Part shown: piece by piece, positions 8,498-17,030 of the stretch
How positions within the stretch are numbered: position 1 is the first letter of the stretch
Layout: each line of letters starts with the position of its first letter
Source of the DNA: Candidatus Brockarchaeota archaeon
Lineage (GTDB): Archaea > Thermoproteota > EX4484-205 > JAAOZO01
Assembly (NCBI GenBank): GCA_017601145.1
Contig: JAFNIV010000013.1
Span: 1-45,506 of the forward strand
Direction: 5' to 3'
DNA length: 45,506 bases
The notes under the pieces: model-generated
Told to the model about the DNA's origin: nothing
What the model saw: only the letters and a program-made list of their open reading frames with translations
The model's database searches: none
Made by a program: the position numbers and the translations under genes

Positions 8498-8565
8498 AAG
8501 TTACTTCTTTTACATAAGGGCTTTTAAATTTTATGAAAAATATAATCTTATTTTTTCGGTTAGAT

Positions 8566-9393
8566 TTAAGTCTCTAAATTTTTTAAAAATTCCCTTAGAT
8601 TCTCTAAACTCTTAGTAGCTATTGTTTCTGCATTTGGCTTAAAGTCAAAAACTTCAACTGATAAGTATCCTGAGTACTCAATTTTTAATAAACCTTGAAC
8701 TATCTGTTTATAGTTCGCTGAACCAGAGCCTGGAATGTAACCGTTACAATCATTTGAGTGGAAGTGCCTTAAGTTTTTCTTTCCCTCTATAATTATGTCA
8801 CTAAATGGTCTTCCTTCATCGCACATACTCCTAACATCAAGTATAAGCTTTATGTTTTCATGATTCACTTCGTCTATGAACTTATTAGCTTCACGAACGT
8901 TATTAATAAAATTCGTTTGGTCTCTTGATAATGGCTCAATACATATCGTTACTGATTCTTCTTTAGCAAGATCCCCAACTTCTTTAAAGGCTGAAACAGC
9001 AGAGCTCCATGCTTGTTCAAAAATTTCTCTTGAAGGTATATTCCTCTGTTTTGGAGAACCAAAAACAACTATCTTACCTCCTATTTCACTGGTAAACTTT
9101 ACTACTTCTTTTAAGTAGTCTATAGTTTCCTTATTGGTTTCACCATTATCTTTAAATAACTTTAAGTTCTTGTTACTTGTAACTAAAATCCAATGTGTAC
9201 CAACAACCTCAAGTCCATTTCTGTTTGCCTCTCTCCTTATTTCACTTCTCTTTTCCTCTGAGATCTTTTCTACACTACTCGCTATAGTAAATGGTGCAAT
9301 CTCAATACCGTTGTACCCAAGTTGGTTAACATAGTGAAAAGTTTTTTCTAAACTCCAACCTTTAAATAATTCATTGCATATTGATAGCTTCAT
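8566..9393 (-). CDS. Sugar phosphate isomerase/epimerase (xylose isomerase-like TIM barrel)
   Basis: The 275-residue protein shows the AP-endonuclease-2 type barrel: YNGIEIAPF near residue 28, TICIEPLSRDQTN with the metal-binding Glu near residue 150, ILDVRSM, RHFHSND and YLSVEVFDF with the last metal-site Glu. Relatives interconvert keto sugars (tagatose/psicose 3-epimerases, hydroxypyruvate isomerase, inosose-related enzymes). It is upstream of the PfkB kinase in the same direction but appears to have its own TATA region at about 9405-9419, so the two may be separate transcripts in one sugar pathway. Confidence 0.85.
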   Translation of the reverse strand: MKLSICNELFKGWSLEKTFHYVNQLGYNGIEIAPFTIASSVEKISEEKRSEIRREANRNGLEVVGTHWILVTSNKNLKLFKDNGETNKETIDYLKEVVKFTSEIGGKIVVFGSPKQRNIPSREIFEQAWSSAVSAFKEVGDLAKEESVTICIEPLSRDQTNFINNVREANKFIDEVNHENIKLILDVRSMCDEGRPFSDIIIEGKKNLRHFHSNDCNGYIPGSGSANYKQIVQGLLKIEYSGYLSVEVFDFKPNAETIATKSLENLREFLKNLET

Positions 9394-9423
9394 ATTATTT
9401 AGTATATTTTAGTTTAAAGCTTA

Positions 9424-11163
9424 TTAATTTTTTTGCTTTAAATTTATCAATTCTTTTCCGTATTCTTTTACTGTTTCTCTTATAACAATATTTTGAAGAT
9501 CCTTTTCAGGCTCTCTTATAGGTATTATCCTAATTCTATTTATCTTATTTATCTTCTCTAAATTCTCTAAATATTCTCCTCCTCTTAAGTGAAATATTAT
9601 AATCTTATGTCCTCTATCTACAATATCCTTTAAGCTTAGAAGAACTTCTTCTATATTTTGCCACCCACAATCTGTAATAATGCTAATTAGTATTTTGTTT
9701 TGGTTTTTCTCTGCCAATCTAAGTATTTCGTTTAGAGGTAGTATTGTCATGTCATTAAAGTTTATAGCCAAAGCTATCTCTTTTTCAAGTATTGAACATC
9801 CCCATTCTTTAGTATAGTAGTCTGTTGAGAAATTTATAGTGGCTGTGTTGCTACCTATCCTTTCCGAAGTTAATAAACTAATAAATGCAGAAGTGGCTGC
9901 ATCATCAAAGATTTTTTCCATACTCTTACTCGAGTCTAATACAATTATGCTAGATGGAACTCTTCCTACCATTAGGTTATTTCCCTTTTCTTTAGATTCG
10001 CTTTCCCATTTTGTTGTGTTTACTTCAACTCTTATTTTGCCTTCATCTAAACTTGCTTCTAGGTCGAGGTCTTCTACGTCGTCCTCAACACTCCAATCGA
10101 CAGGATACTTTAAGATTGAGAGACGTGGTTCTGGTCTTCTTCCTTCTTCCAAATAAATCAACATAGCTCTTTTAGCTCTTGCAACGTACCAAAGCATTCT
10201 CCATACTAAATCCTCAGTTAAGTTTTCTGGAATGCTAGAGTAAGGTTTTCCAAGACTAGTTGGTAAGGTTGGTTCTTTTCCAGTTCCAGAAGAAGGCTTA
10301 AACATCTTACCACTTTCTCTTCCTTTTTCTTTCTGAGCTCCTCCTGTCTTTTCTTTTCCTTTACCTTTGCCCTTCTTCAATTCTTCTTTTATTTTCTCGA
10401 TTTCACTACCCTTTAGTCTTGGTTCAATCCAGTAAGTATAAAATGCTTTAGCCTCGTTTCTTTCCTTTATTCCACCAAATGCTCTTAAAGCTTCTTCTAA
10501 AGTATTCTTACTTAAATCTTCTCTTAAAGGGATATTGCCACTAGAAGCTCCTATTTTATTTTTTGGTATCATAACTTTAACGTTATACTTTGCCAAGATT
10601 TTCGATATTAGCCTAACCTTACTAAACCAGTTTTTTTCAGACTTCATAACCGTTTTTATTTGTCTTGCAACAGTTTCGATAGAGTACTTATGGTTCTTTT
10701 TCTTTTTGTTAAGCAATTGTTCATAAGTTGCTTGAATATACTCATTTATTCCGCTCTCTCGAGAATTGATAAAACTATCTACGTGGTAAGGTATTTCTCC
10801 AAATCTTTTTGTAAGATAAAAACAGTCTACGTTTAAGTCTGAAAAAAGTAAAAGAGAAAAATAAGCCAAATTCCAATCTCTGCAAGCATTGTACGCACTT
10901 TTCAATAGCTCGTGTGCAGTTCTCAAATCGTAAGGGCAGTAATGAAGATGACTAATTTCATGTCTAATTACAGACCTAAGGTATTTCTCTTCATCTACGT
11001 TATTTGGTATTGAATTCAAAGAAATATAAACCTTTGTGTTTAAAACATAAAATGGCATTTCACTATTTTTTTCTTGTTTTTCAATTATTTCTAGTTCACA
11101 TGGTGGAAAATATAGTTCATTTCTAACTTGTGCAAAAATTTCTCTTACTGTTTCCTTATTCAT
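9424..11163 (-). CDS. Zincin-like metallopeptidase domain fused to VWA domain
   Basis: This 579-residue protein has three visible parts. Residues 1-130 contain RHEISHLHYC, an HExxH zinc-protease-like site (H68, E69, H72), with DLNVDCFYL about 35 residues later as a possible third-ligand region. Residues 250-310 are a Lys/Gly/Glu-rich linker. Residues 400-579 form a VWA domain whose MIDAS motif begins DSSKSM (D410, S412, S414), followed by TDCGW near residue 494. The gene begins one base after the stop of the MoxR-type ATPase. In known MoxR-VWA pairs the ATPase and VWA protein act together in metallocofactor insertion or complex remodelling; a peptidase-like domain on the VWA partner is uncommon. 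Whether it cleaves protein is unknown. Confidence 0.85.
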   Translation of the reverse strand: MNKETVREIFAQVRNELYFPPCELEIIEKQEKNSEMPFYVLNTKVYISLNSIPNNVDEEKYLRSVIRHEISHLHYCPYDLRTAHELLKSAYNACRDWNLAYFSLLLFSDLNVDCFYLTKRFGEIPYHVDSFINSRESGINEYIQATYEQLLNKKKKNHKYSIETVARQIKTVMKSEKNWFSKVRLISKILAKYNVKVMIPKNKIGASSGNIPLREDLSKNTLEEALRAFGGIKERNEAKAFYTYWIEPRLKGSEIEKIKEELKKGKGKGKEKTGGAQKEKGRESGKMFKPSSGTGKEPTLPTSLGKPYSSIPENLTEDLVWRMLWYVARAKRAMLIYLEEGRRPEPRLSILKYPVDWSVEDDVEDLDLEASLDEGKIRVEVNTTKWESESKEKGNNLMVGRVPSSIIVLDSSKSMEKIFDDAATSAFISLLTSERIGSNTATINFSTDYYTKEWGCSILEKEIALAINFNDMTILPLNEILRLAEKNQNKILISIITDCGWQNIEEVLLSLKDIVDRGHKIIIFHLRGGEYLENLEKINKINRIRIIPIREPEKDLQNIVIRETVKEYGKELINLKQKN

Positions 11164-11164
11164 A

Positions 11165-12370
11165 TTACTTTATTCCAAGAGTTGCTTTAAGCGTCTCTTC
11201 TTTCCTCAATTTTCCTTCTTTTATCCACTTTTCTTCAAGCGCATAAAGCTCCTCTGCAAATACGTTGTCTTCAACAGCTATTTCTTTTGCTGTTCTATAC
11301 AGACCGGGGCTGTAGCTTGTGTAAAGCTCATTTAAAATAAACCATTGCCTTCTTGATTCTCTTTCAATCATTCTTTCTTTCTCTCTTTGAAGTAATTCAT
11401 CAATTTCTTCTATGACATTCTCATTTCTCACCAAATTGATCCTGTGTATCAGTGCCCATCTCGCCATTTCTATTATGTCATCACTCGTTACTTCTCCTTC
11501 TAACCACTTTCGTGCTTTAGCTAGTTGTACAAGTACTACAGTTGCTCTTTCACTTGGTGGATCCTTTACACTACTGCAAACAAACCTCGTAAAGTGGCAC
11601 CCCTCACAAAGTACTGGTGGCGATATGTTACTGTGTTCTTTGTCTCTAATGCATACTTGAAAATCTCTAATCAACACATTTATAAATCCTAAAGTTTCAG
11701 GGTCGAGATTTGTCTCTTCAACTTCTCTTCTAATTTCTAGCAAGTCTTCGTAGCTCACTACTTGCGGCATAGAATTTACCAGGTCGTTTCCATAATTGTT
11801 GTTTTTCTCCTGAAGTTCAAATTTCTGGCTAACAGTTAATGAGTTAAGGTAAACACAAACATCAAACCTATCATAGAATGGTGGTGGTTGGATAAAAGTT
11901 GTTAAGTCGTTTGGATTTTCATTTGCAATTAAAGTGTAGTCCTCTGCCATTGACTTTTGTCCATAGGCCCAAACTTCTCCAAACTGCATCATATGATGAA
12001 CATTTGCTGTTGTATATGGATTTAGTCTGTTCACTTCATCTATGCCCTTCCCATGTGCTTGAACAAATCTTGCCCAAAGAACCCTTTCAGTCCCTTCTTT
12101 TTCGAGAGAAGGAATATGAAGTCTTCCAATAACTTCTCCTCTCTTAACTTCTGAAGCTCCAGATATTACAGTAAAATCGTCTCCAAATAATCCTTTAAGT
12201 AACAACAACATTAGTGTGGACTTTCCTGTTCCACGAGATGCACGTATAAGTAAAGTTGATCGCTTATGTAGTAAGTTAAGTATTGCTACATAGACTGCAT
12301 CTTCATTTCCTACAAATCTTTTCATTACTTCTTCCTTTAATGCTTTTATGTATTCTCTTTTATTTGTCAC
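11165..12370 (-). CDS. MoxR-type AAA+ ATPase with cysteine cluster
   Basis: The 401-residue ATPase has Walker A RGTGKST (about residues 46-52), Walker B region KGIDEVNRLNP, sensor 1 LIANENP and the DRFDV arginine of MoxR/magnesium-chelatase-like ATPases. Residues 240-265 hold four cysteines spaced CX14CX2CX6C (core CEGCHFTRFVC), suggesting a zinc or iron-sulfur site. I choose the GTG at 12370, which overlaps the stop of the upstream gene as GTGA and has GGGGGTGG before it; the longer frame from TTG 12385 is less likely. It is tightly coupled to the zincin-VWA gene. Confidence 0.88.
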   Translation of the reverse strand: MTNKREYIKALKEEVMKRFVGNEDAVYVAILNLLHKRSTLLIRASRGTGKSTLMLLLLKGLFGDDFTVISGASEVKRGEVIGRLHIPSLEKEGTERVLWARFVQAHGKGIDEVNRLNPYTTANVHHMMQFGEVWAYGQKSMAEDYTLIANENPNDLTTFIQPPPFYDRFDVCVYLNSLTVSQKFELQEKNNNYGNDLVNSMPQVVSYEDLLEIRREVEETNLDPETLGFINVLIRDFQVCIRDKEHSNISPPVLCEGCHFTRFVCSSVKDPPSERATVVLVQLAKARKWLEGEVTSDDIIEMARWALIHRINLVRNENVIEEIDELLQREKERMIERESRRQWFILNELYTSYSPGLYRTAKEIAVEDNVFAEELYALEEKWIKEGKLRKEETLKATLGIK

Positions 12371-12684
12371 GTTAACCACCCCCAAGCTGCTAACAATGAA
12401 ACTAAAATTAGTGCAACAACTAGCAACTTTACCTTCTTATTTAATCTCTCAATATTCTTTTCCATCCATTCAATTCTTTCTACTAGGTCGAGAGCTGTTC
12501 CTCTTTCAAGAACTATAAGATCACTTGTCATTTTTTCTGAATAAACAAGCTCTAAGAAGTCTGAAAGCTTTGAAGGACGGTTTATTTGAAAGCCTTCATC
12601 CCAAGCTAATAATTCTCCAATTTTTTTCTTATCTACCTTAGAAGATTTGTATTCTAAAAACTTTCTAAAGTATTCGCTTTCCAA
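12367..12684 (-). CDS. Small tail-anchored coiled-coil protein
   Basis: The 105-residue protein has a soluble charged N-terminal part, a coiled-coil-like stretch (DLVERIEWMEKNIERLNKK, about residues 66-84) and one C-terminal membrane helix (LLVVALILVSLLAAWGW), the layout of a tail-anchored protein facing the cytoplasm. I recognise no family. It is the first gene of the three-gene MoxR unit and overlaps the ATPase gene. The start is probably TTG at 12684, close to the transcription start predicted from the TATA box at about 12710-12718. It may bring the ATPase and VWA protein to the membrane; this is inference from gene order. Confidence 0.7.
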   Translation of the reverse strand: MESEYFRKFLEYKSSKVDKKKIGELLAWDEGFQINRPSKLSDFLELVYSEKMTSDLIVLERGTALDLVERIEWMEKNIERLNKKVKLLVVALILVSLLAAWGWLT

Positions 12685-12783
12685 CTTTCCATGATTAAAA
12701 CGAATTCCTCCTTTTTAAATCTTGTCAAAAAATAGAAAAACAGTTTAGAAAAGGTTTATGCTTATGTAAATTACTTTATTAAC

Positions 12784-14118
12784 TCAACTACTTACCTTTA
12801 TGTTTCTTATCCTTATTTTTGGGGCAATTCTTCCTGCTTCATTCTTAGTTTTCTTTCCAACAGCATCTATGGACTGAAGAATCTCAAAAACTGTACTCCC
12901 AACCATCGTATTCTTCACAGGATATTTTATCTCTCCTTCTTCGATTAAAAATCCATAGTCAACTAAGCTAGAAATGTTACTTGATCCTTCTACAGGGCTT
13001 AATGAACTATCATAAATGTATATTCCTTGTTTTACGTCTTTAAATAGTTCATCATCTTCATACTCGCCTGAAGCTATTTGAAGGTTAGTTAAACGAGGAC
13101 GCGGCTTATCTACTAGCCCTCCTCTACCTGCATGCCCATTGTTTTCTATTTTTAAAGCATTCGCAGTATACGAATCTGTAATGTAGTTTGTTAGAATACC
13201 ATTCTCAATTAGTTTAACTTTACTTGAAGGATAGCCCTCAGAATCAAATGGAGTTGAACTCCATCCGTATGGGTAAAGAGGATCATCCAGGACATTTAGC
13301 TGTTCGTTTGCTACCTTTGTTCCTATCTTGTTAACATAGTATGAAGATTTTTGTAAAATGTAAAATGCATTTGCACCATATCCAACTATACTTCCAATAG
13401 TTCCTAACGTTGCTCTTTCATCAAGAATTAATGTATATGTTCCACTTTTAACTCCTCTTCTACCAACATTCTTTATTGCCTTGTTTGCAGCGTTTATTCC
13501 AACCTCTTCAAACTTTAGTTCTTTTGATGTTCTCGTGAAGAAGTAGTCAAATCCTGTTCCAATGTCTCCATTGCTTCCTTTTTTAAGCGCTTCTATTCCA
13601 AATGAAATTCCAGAAGCTTTTTGTGACCTCTCAACTCCCAAAGAATTTGCAATAAACTTTTCTGTTACGAAAAGCTCAGTTCCACCAACTGCATCCAAAG
13701 TTTTGTCAACATCTTTTAGGGCATGTATACCTCTTTGAGTGTTACTTACTAATTCTTCAGAAGTTAAGTCTTCTATTGTCCTATCATATAATCCAAAAAC
13801 TTCTATAAACTCTTTACTCTCTGGTAGTGAAACAAAATTCTCATCTGGTGGAGAACTCTTTGCAAGTTCTATTGCATTTTTAACAACAGTTTCAACCTTG
13901 CTTTCTTCAAGAGAAGTAACTGTTGAAATTCCTATCGACTTACCTACATAAACTCTTATGCCAAATGATGAAAACGAACCTTCATCGATTCCCTTTATTG
14001 AATTCCTTTCTATAGATAAGTTGACGGATCTCCCTATTAAAGCAACTGCTTCTGCTTGGCTAGCTCCTAGCTCTTCAGCAAGCTTAATTCCTTTGAGACA
14101 CAATTCCAATTCTTTCAT
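12784..14118 (-). CDS. tldE: TldE/PmbA family, metalloprotease partner subunit
   Basis: The 445-residue protein is the non-catalytic partner of TldD. It has the family landmarks SFSSFGIRVYVGKSIGI near the N-terminus, the DDPLYPYGWSSTPFDSEG segment and NNGHAGRGG in the last third, and it lacks an HExxxH site. TldD and TldE form a heterodimeric protease that digests unfolded peptides. I use the ATG at 14118, one base after the tldD stop and about 10 bases behind GGAGGT, rather than the TTG at 14139 that overlaps tldD. Confidence 0.93.
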   Translation of the reverse strand: MKELELCLKGIKLAEELGASQAEAVALIGRSVNLSIERNSIKGIDEGSFSSFGIRVYVGKSIGISTVTSLEESKVETVVKNAIELAKSSPPDENFVSLPESKEFIEVFGLYDRTIEDLTSEELVSNTQRGIHALKDVDKTLDAVGGTELFVTEKFIANSLGVERSQKASGISFGIEALKKGSNGDIGTGFDYFFTRTSKELKFEEVGINAANKAIKNVGRRGVKSGTYTLILDERATLGTIGSIVGYGANAFYILQKSSYYVNKIGTKVANEQLNVLDDPLYPYGWSSTPFDSEGYPSSKVKLIENGILTNYITDSYTANALKIENNGHAGRGGLVDKPRPRLTNLQIASGEYEDDELFKDVKQGIYIYDSSLSPVEGSSNISSLVDYGFLIEEGEIKYPVKNTMVGSTVFEILQSIDAVGKKTKNEAGRIAPKIRIRNIKVSS

Positions 14119-14119
14119 T

Positions 14120-15511
14120 TTACTTTCTACCTCCAACAACTATTTCCTTAACTGCAATATGTGGCCCACCACCAGAGACTGGAACCCACTGACCATCTTT
14201 ACCACAAGTACCAGGAAATGCAAGCTTCAAATCATTTCCTACTCCAACTACGTTTTCCAGTACATCTAAAGTTAAGCCAGACATTGATACGTTTTGAATC
14301 TTGTTTCCTATTTTACCATTTTCTATTAAGTATCCCTCTTGGGCTGAAAAGTAAAATTGTCCTCTTGCAGGATCAACATAACCGCCATAAGACTTTGCTA
14401 AGTATACTCCATTCTTTATCATTTCAGCTAGTTCTTCTAGGCTGTATTCTCCATTTTCTATGAAAGTGTTACTCATCCTTACTATTGGCTTGCTTGAAAA
14501 GTCCATTGCTCTTGCTGCTCCATTTGGTTTTGCATTTAAATAAGCTGCGGTTTCTAAAGAATGAAGATATCCTACCAAAATACCTTTTTTCACAATTTCC
14601 CTTCTTTCTGCCTTAGTTCCTTCAGAATCATATGGATAAGAGCCTCTCATTCCAGGAATTGTTGGATCATCTGTTACGCTTATAGCTTCATTCCCAACTT
14701 TCTTGCCCATTAACCCTGCAAGTATAGATCTATTAGCTTTTACAGCATCGGCCTCAGAAGCATGTCCAAAGGCTTCATGAATAAATACTCCTACTAAGCT
14801 TTGGTCCATTATGATGTTCATCCTTCCACTTGGCGGAGGTAAAGCCTTTAAAAGCTCAATTCCCCTTCTTCCCAATTCTTGACCTTCCTTTACGTGGTCA
14901 AATTCTTTTATAGTCTCCCATCCTCTACTCTCGCCTACAGATGTACTTACGTTTTGAATTAGGTCTCCTTCCTTTGCTACAGCAGATCCTGAGATTCTTG
15001 TACTACAGACCTCATATTTTACTTCTGTGCCATAACTGTTTGTAATGTATTCCTTCTTAACGCTATCTGAAAGTGTAACTGAAGTTGTAACAATTTCTTC
15101 ATTACCCTTCCATATATTTTTATCAAATTCAAGAACTATCTTTACTTTTTCTTCTAGGGAGATGTTTCTGGGATCAATCTTCACATTTAACTTTACTTCG
15201 TCTTCGTAAGTCCTTTCTATCTTAATTCTAGATTTTTCAGTTACGTTTTCTGGTAATGCTTTTGCAGCTTTGTATGCCTTTTCTAACGCTGCTTTTATTC
15301 CTTCAGTAGAAAGGTTAGTAGTATAATAAAACCCCCAGTTTCCATTAATTAAAACCCTTGCTGCTCCTCCAATACTTATATCGTGTGTTACTTGTTCCAC
15401 GTTACCTTTTCTAATAACTAGAGATGTAGATTCTACTTCAGTTATTCTAAAATCTGCGAAATCTTCCTTTCCAAGTTTAAGAGAACTAACTAAAGTCTTT
15501 ATCTCACTCAA
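14120..15511 (-). CDS. tldD: TldD metalloprotease
   Basis: The 463-residue protein has the HExxxH zinc motif as VFIHEAFGHASEAD (about residues 242-255) and the family's TDDPTIPGMRGSYPYDSEG block after it. Near the C-terminus, PGTCGKDGQWVPVSGGGPH is the TldD signature. It is the catalytic subunit of TldD/TldE. The start is TTG at 15511; a TATA box (TTTATAAAA at about 15538-15546) lies some 30 bp upstream. With tldE it forms a two-gene operon divergent from malic enzyme. Confidence 0.95.
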   Translation of the reverse strand: MSEIKTLVSSLKLGKEDFADFRITEVESTSLVIRKGNVEQVTHDISIGGAARVLINGNWGFYYTTNLSTEGIKAALEKAYKAAKALPENVTEKSRIKIERTYEDEVKLNVKIDPRNISLEEKVKIVLEFDKNIWKGNEEIVTTSVTLSDSVKKEYITNSYGTEVKYEVCSTRISGSAVAKEGDLIQNVSTSVGESRGWETIKEFDHVKEGQELGRRGIELLKALPPPSGRMNIIMDQSLVGVFIHEAFGHASEADAVKANRSILAGLMGKKVGNEAISVTDDPTIPGMRGSYPYDSEGTKAERREIVKKGILVGYLHSLETAAYLNAKPNGAARAMDFSSKPIVRMSNTFIENGEYSLEELAEMIKNGVYLAKSYGGYVDPARGQFYFSAQEGYLIENGKIGNKIQNVSMSGLTLDVLENVVGVGNDLKLAFPGTCGKDGQWVPVSGGGPHIAVKEIVVGGRK

Positions 15512-15609
15512 CTTAAGATCTTTTCCTTTTTTAGCTTTTATAAATCTTTTTTATTTACTTCTCATTTAAGAAAACATTAATAACCACATTTTTCTTAGTA
15601 CAACTTGAA

Positions 15610-16935
15610 ATGGAAGATAGGTCAACTGAACTTCATAGGATTTACAGTGGAAAAATTCAGGTTTTTCCTAAAGTGCCAATAACGAGCGTTGAAGACTTTG
15701 CTGTTTGGTATACTCCTGGAGTTGCTTCACCATGTAAGATAATATCTAAAAACAATGACCTTTCTTTTGAACTGACCTCAAGATGGAATCTAATTGCAGT
15801 CGTAAGTGATGGAAGCCGTGTCCTTGGATTGGGTAACATTGGTCCATATGCAGGATATCCAGTTATGGAAGGAAAGTGCCTTCTCTTTAAGTATTTAGGT
15901 GGAGTTGATGCAGTCCCAATAATGTTTGGAACTCAGGAAAAAGATAAGATAGTTGAGTTAGTTAAGTTAATTTCCCCTTCTTTTGGAGGGATAAACCTTG
16001 AAGATATAGAAAGCCCAAAATGCTTCTACATACTAGAACGCCTTCAAGAAATTCTTGATATCCCTGTTTGGCATGACGATCAACAGGGCACTTCCTTAGT
16101 TGTTTTAGCAGCACTTATAAATTCTCTTAAGATAGTCGAAAAAAAGCTCAACGAGTCAAAGATTACAATAGTTGGTTCTGGAGCTGCTGGTTTAGCCACC
16201 GCAAAACTACTAATAGAAGCAGGGGCAAACAACAAAGATATGTTGATAGTTGACAGTAAAGGTATTCTAAGTTCAACAAGACAAGACCTTAAAGCTTTAT
16301 CAAAAACAAATCCTTGGAAAGCTGAACTTGCTAAGAAAACAAACTTACGTAATATTGAAGGTAGTATTGAAGATGCCATTGCAGGATCAGATGTTATAAT
16401 TGCTCTCTCTACTCCAAAACCTGGCACGATAAAGAAGGAATGGATAAGTAAAATGGCTAAGGACCCAATAATCTTTGCCCTAGCAAATCCTCTTCCCGAA
16501 ATTTGGCCTGAAGATGCTAAAGCTGGAGGTGCTAGAATAGTTGCAACTGGAAGAAGTGACTTTCCAAATCAAGTTAACAATAGCCTAGCATTTCCTTCTG
16601 TTTTTAGAGGCGTTCTAACAGTAGGTTCAAGGAAAATAACAAATGAACTTTGTATCGAAGGCGCTAAGTCATTAGCTAATTATGCTGAAAAAGAAGGAAT
16701 CAATGAAAATAGAATATTGCCTTCTATGAGTGATTTTAAAGCATATATTGAGGTTGCATACAGTGTAGCACTTAAAGCAATCGAATTAGATTTAGCAAGA
16801 AAAAAGTATACAAGAAAGGATTTGTACGATGAAATCTCTTCAGTAATTGTTTATCAAAGAGTGTTAATGGAAACCCTAATTAAAAGCGGATTAATTAATC
16901 CTTCTTTACACTCAAAAGGATCATTCAGTAGCTAA
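15610..16935 (+). CDS. NAD(P)-dependent malic enzyme
   Basis: The 441-residue enzyme has YTPGVASPCKII near residue 35, the GKCLLFKYLGGVDAVPI catalytic-lysine block, the metal-binding NLEDIESPKCF and WHDDQQGTS motifs, and the nucleotide fold VGSGAAGLATAKLL near residue 193. It converts malate to pyruvate and CO2 with reduction of NAD(P). The length fits the short bacterial/archaeal malic enzymes without a phosphotransacetylase extension. The start ATG is about 26 bp after a TTAATAA box (15577-15583), again leaderless. It is divergent from tldD. Confidence 0.94.
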   Translation: MEDRSTELHRIYSGKIQVFPKVPITSVEDFAVWYTPGVASPCKIISKNNDLSFELTSRWNLIAVVSDGSRVLGLGNIGPYAGYPVMEGKCLLFKYLGGVDAVPIMFGTQEKDKIVELVKLISPSFGGINLEDIESPKCFYILERLQEILDIPVWHDDQQGTSLVVLAALINSLKIVEKKLNESKITIVGSGAAGLATAKLLIEAGANNKDMLIVDSKGILSSTRQDLKALSKTNPWKAELAKKTNLRNIEGSIEDAIAGSDVIIALSTPKPGTIKKEWISKMAKDPIIFALANPLPEIWPEDAKAGGARIVATGRSDFPNQVNNSLAFPSVFRGVLTVGSRKITNELCIEGAKSLANYAEKEGINENRILPSMSDFKAYIEVAYSVALKAIELDLARKKYTRKDLYDEISSVIVYQRVLMETLIKSGLINPSLHSKGSFSS

Positions 16936-17030
16936 GTTAAGTCTTATGTTTAATCTAAGTGTTGTTGCATGATACTTAAATTTCTTGTCTAAAGAAAAAG
17001 TTTTTAACCTGTATTCTCTAGCTTAGCGAG

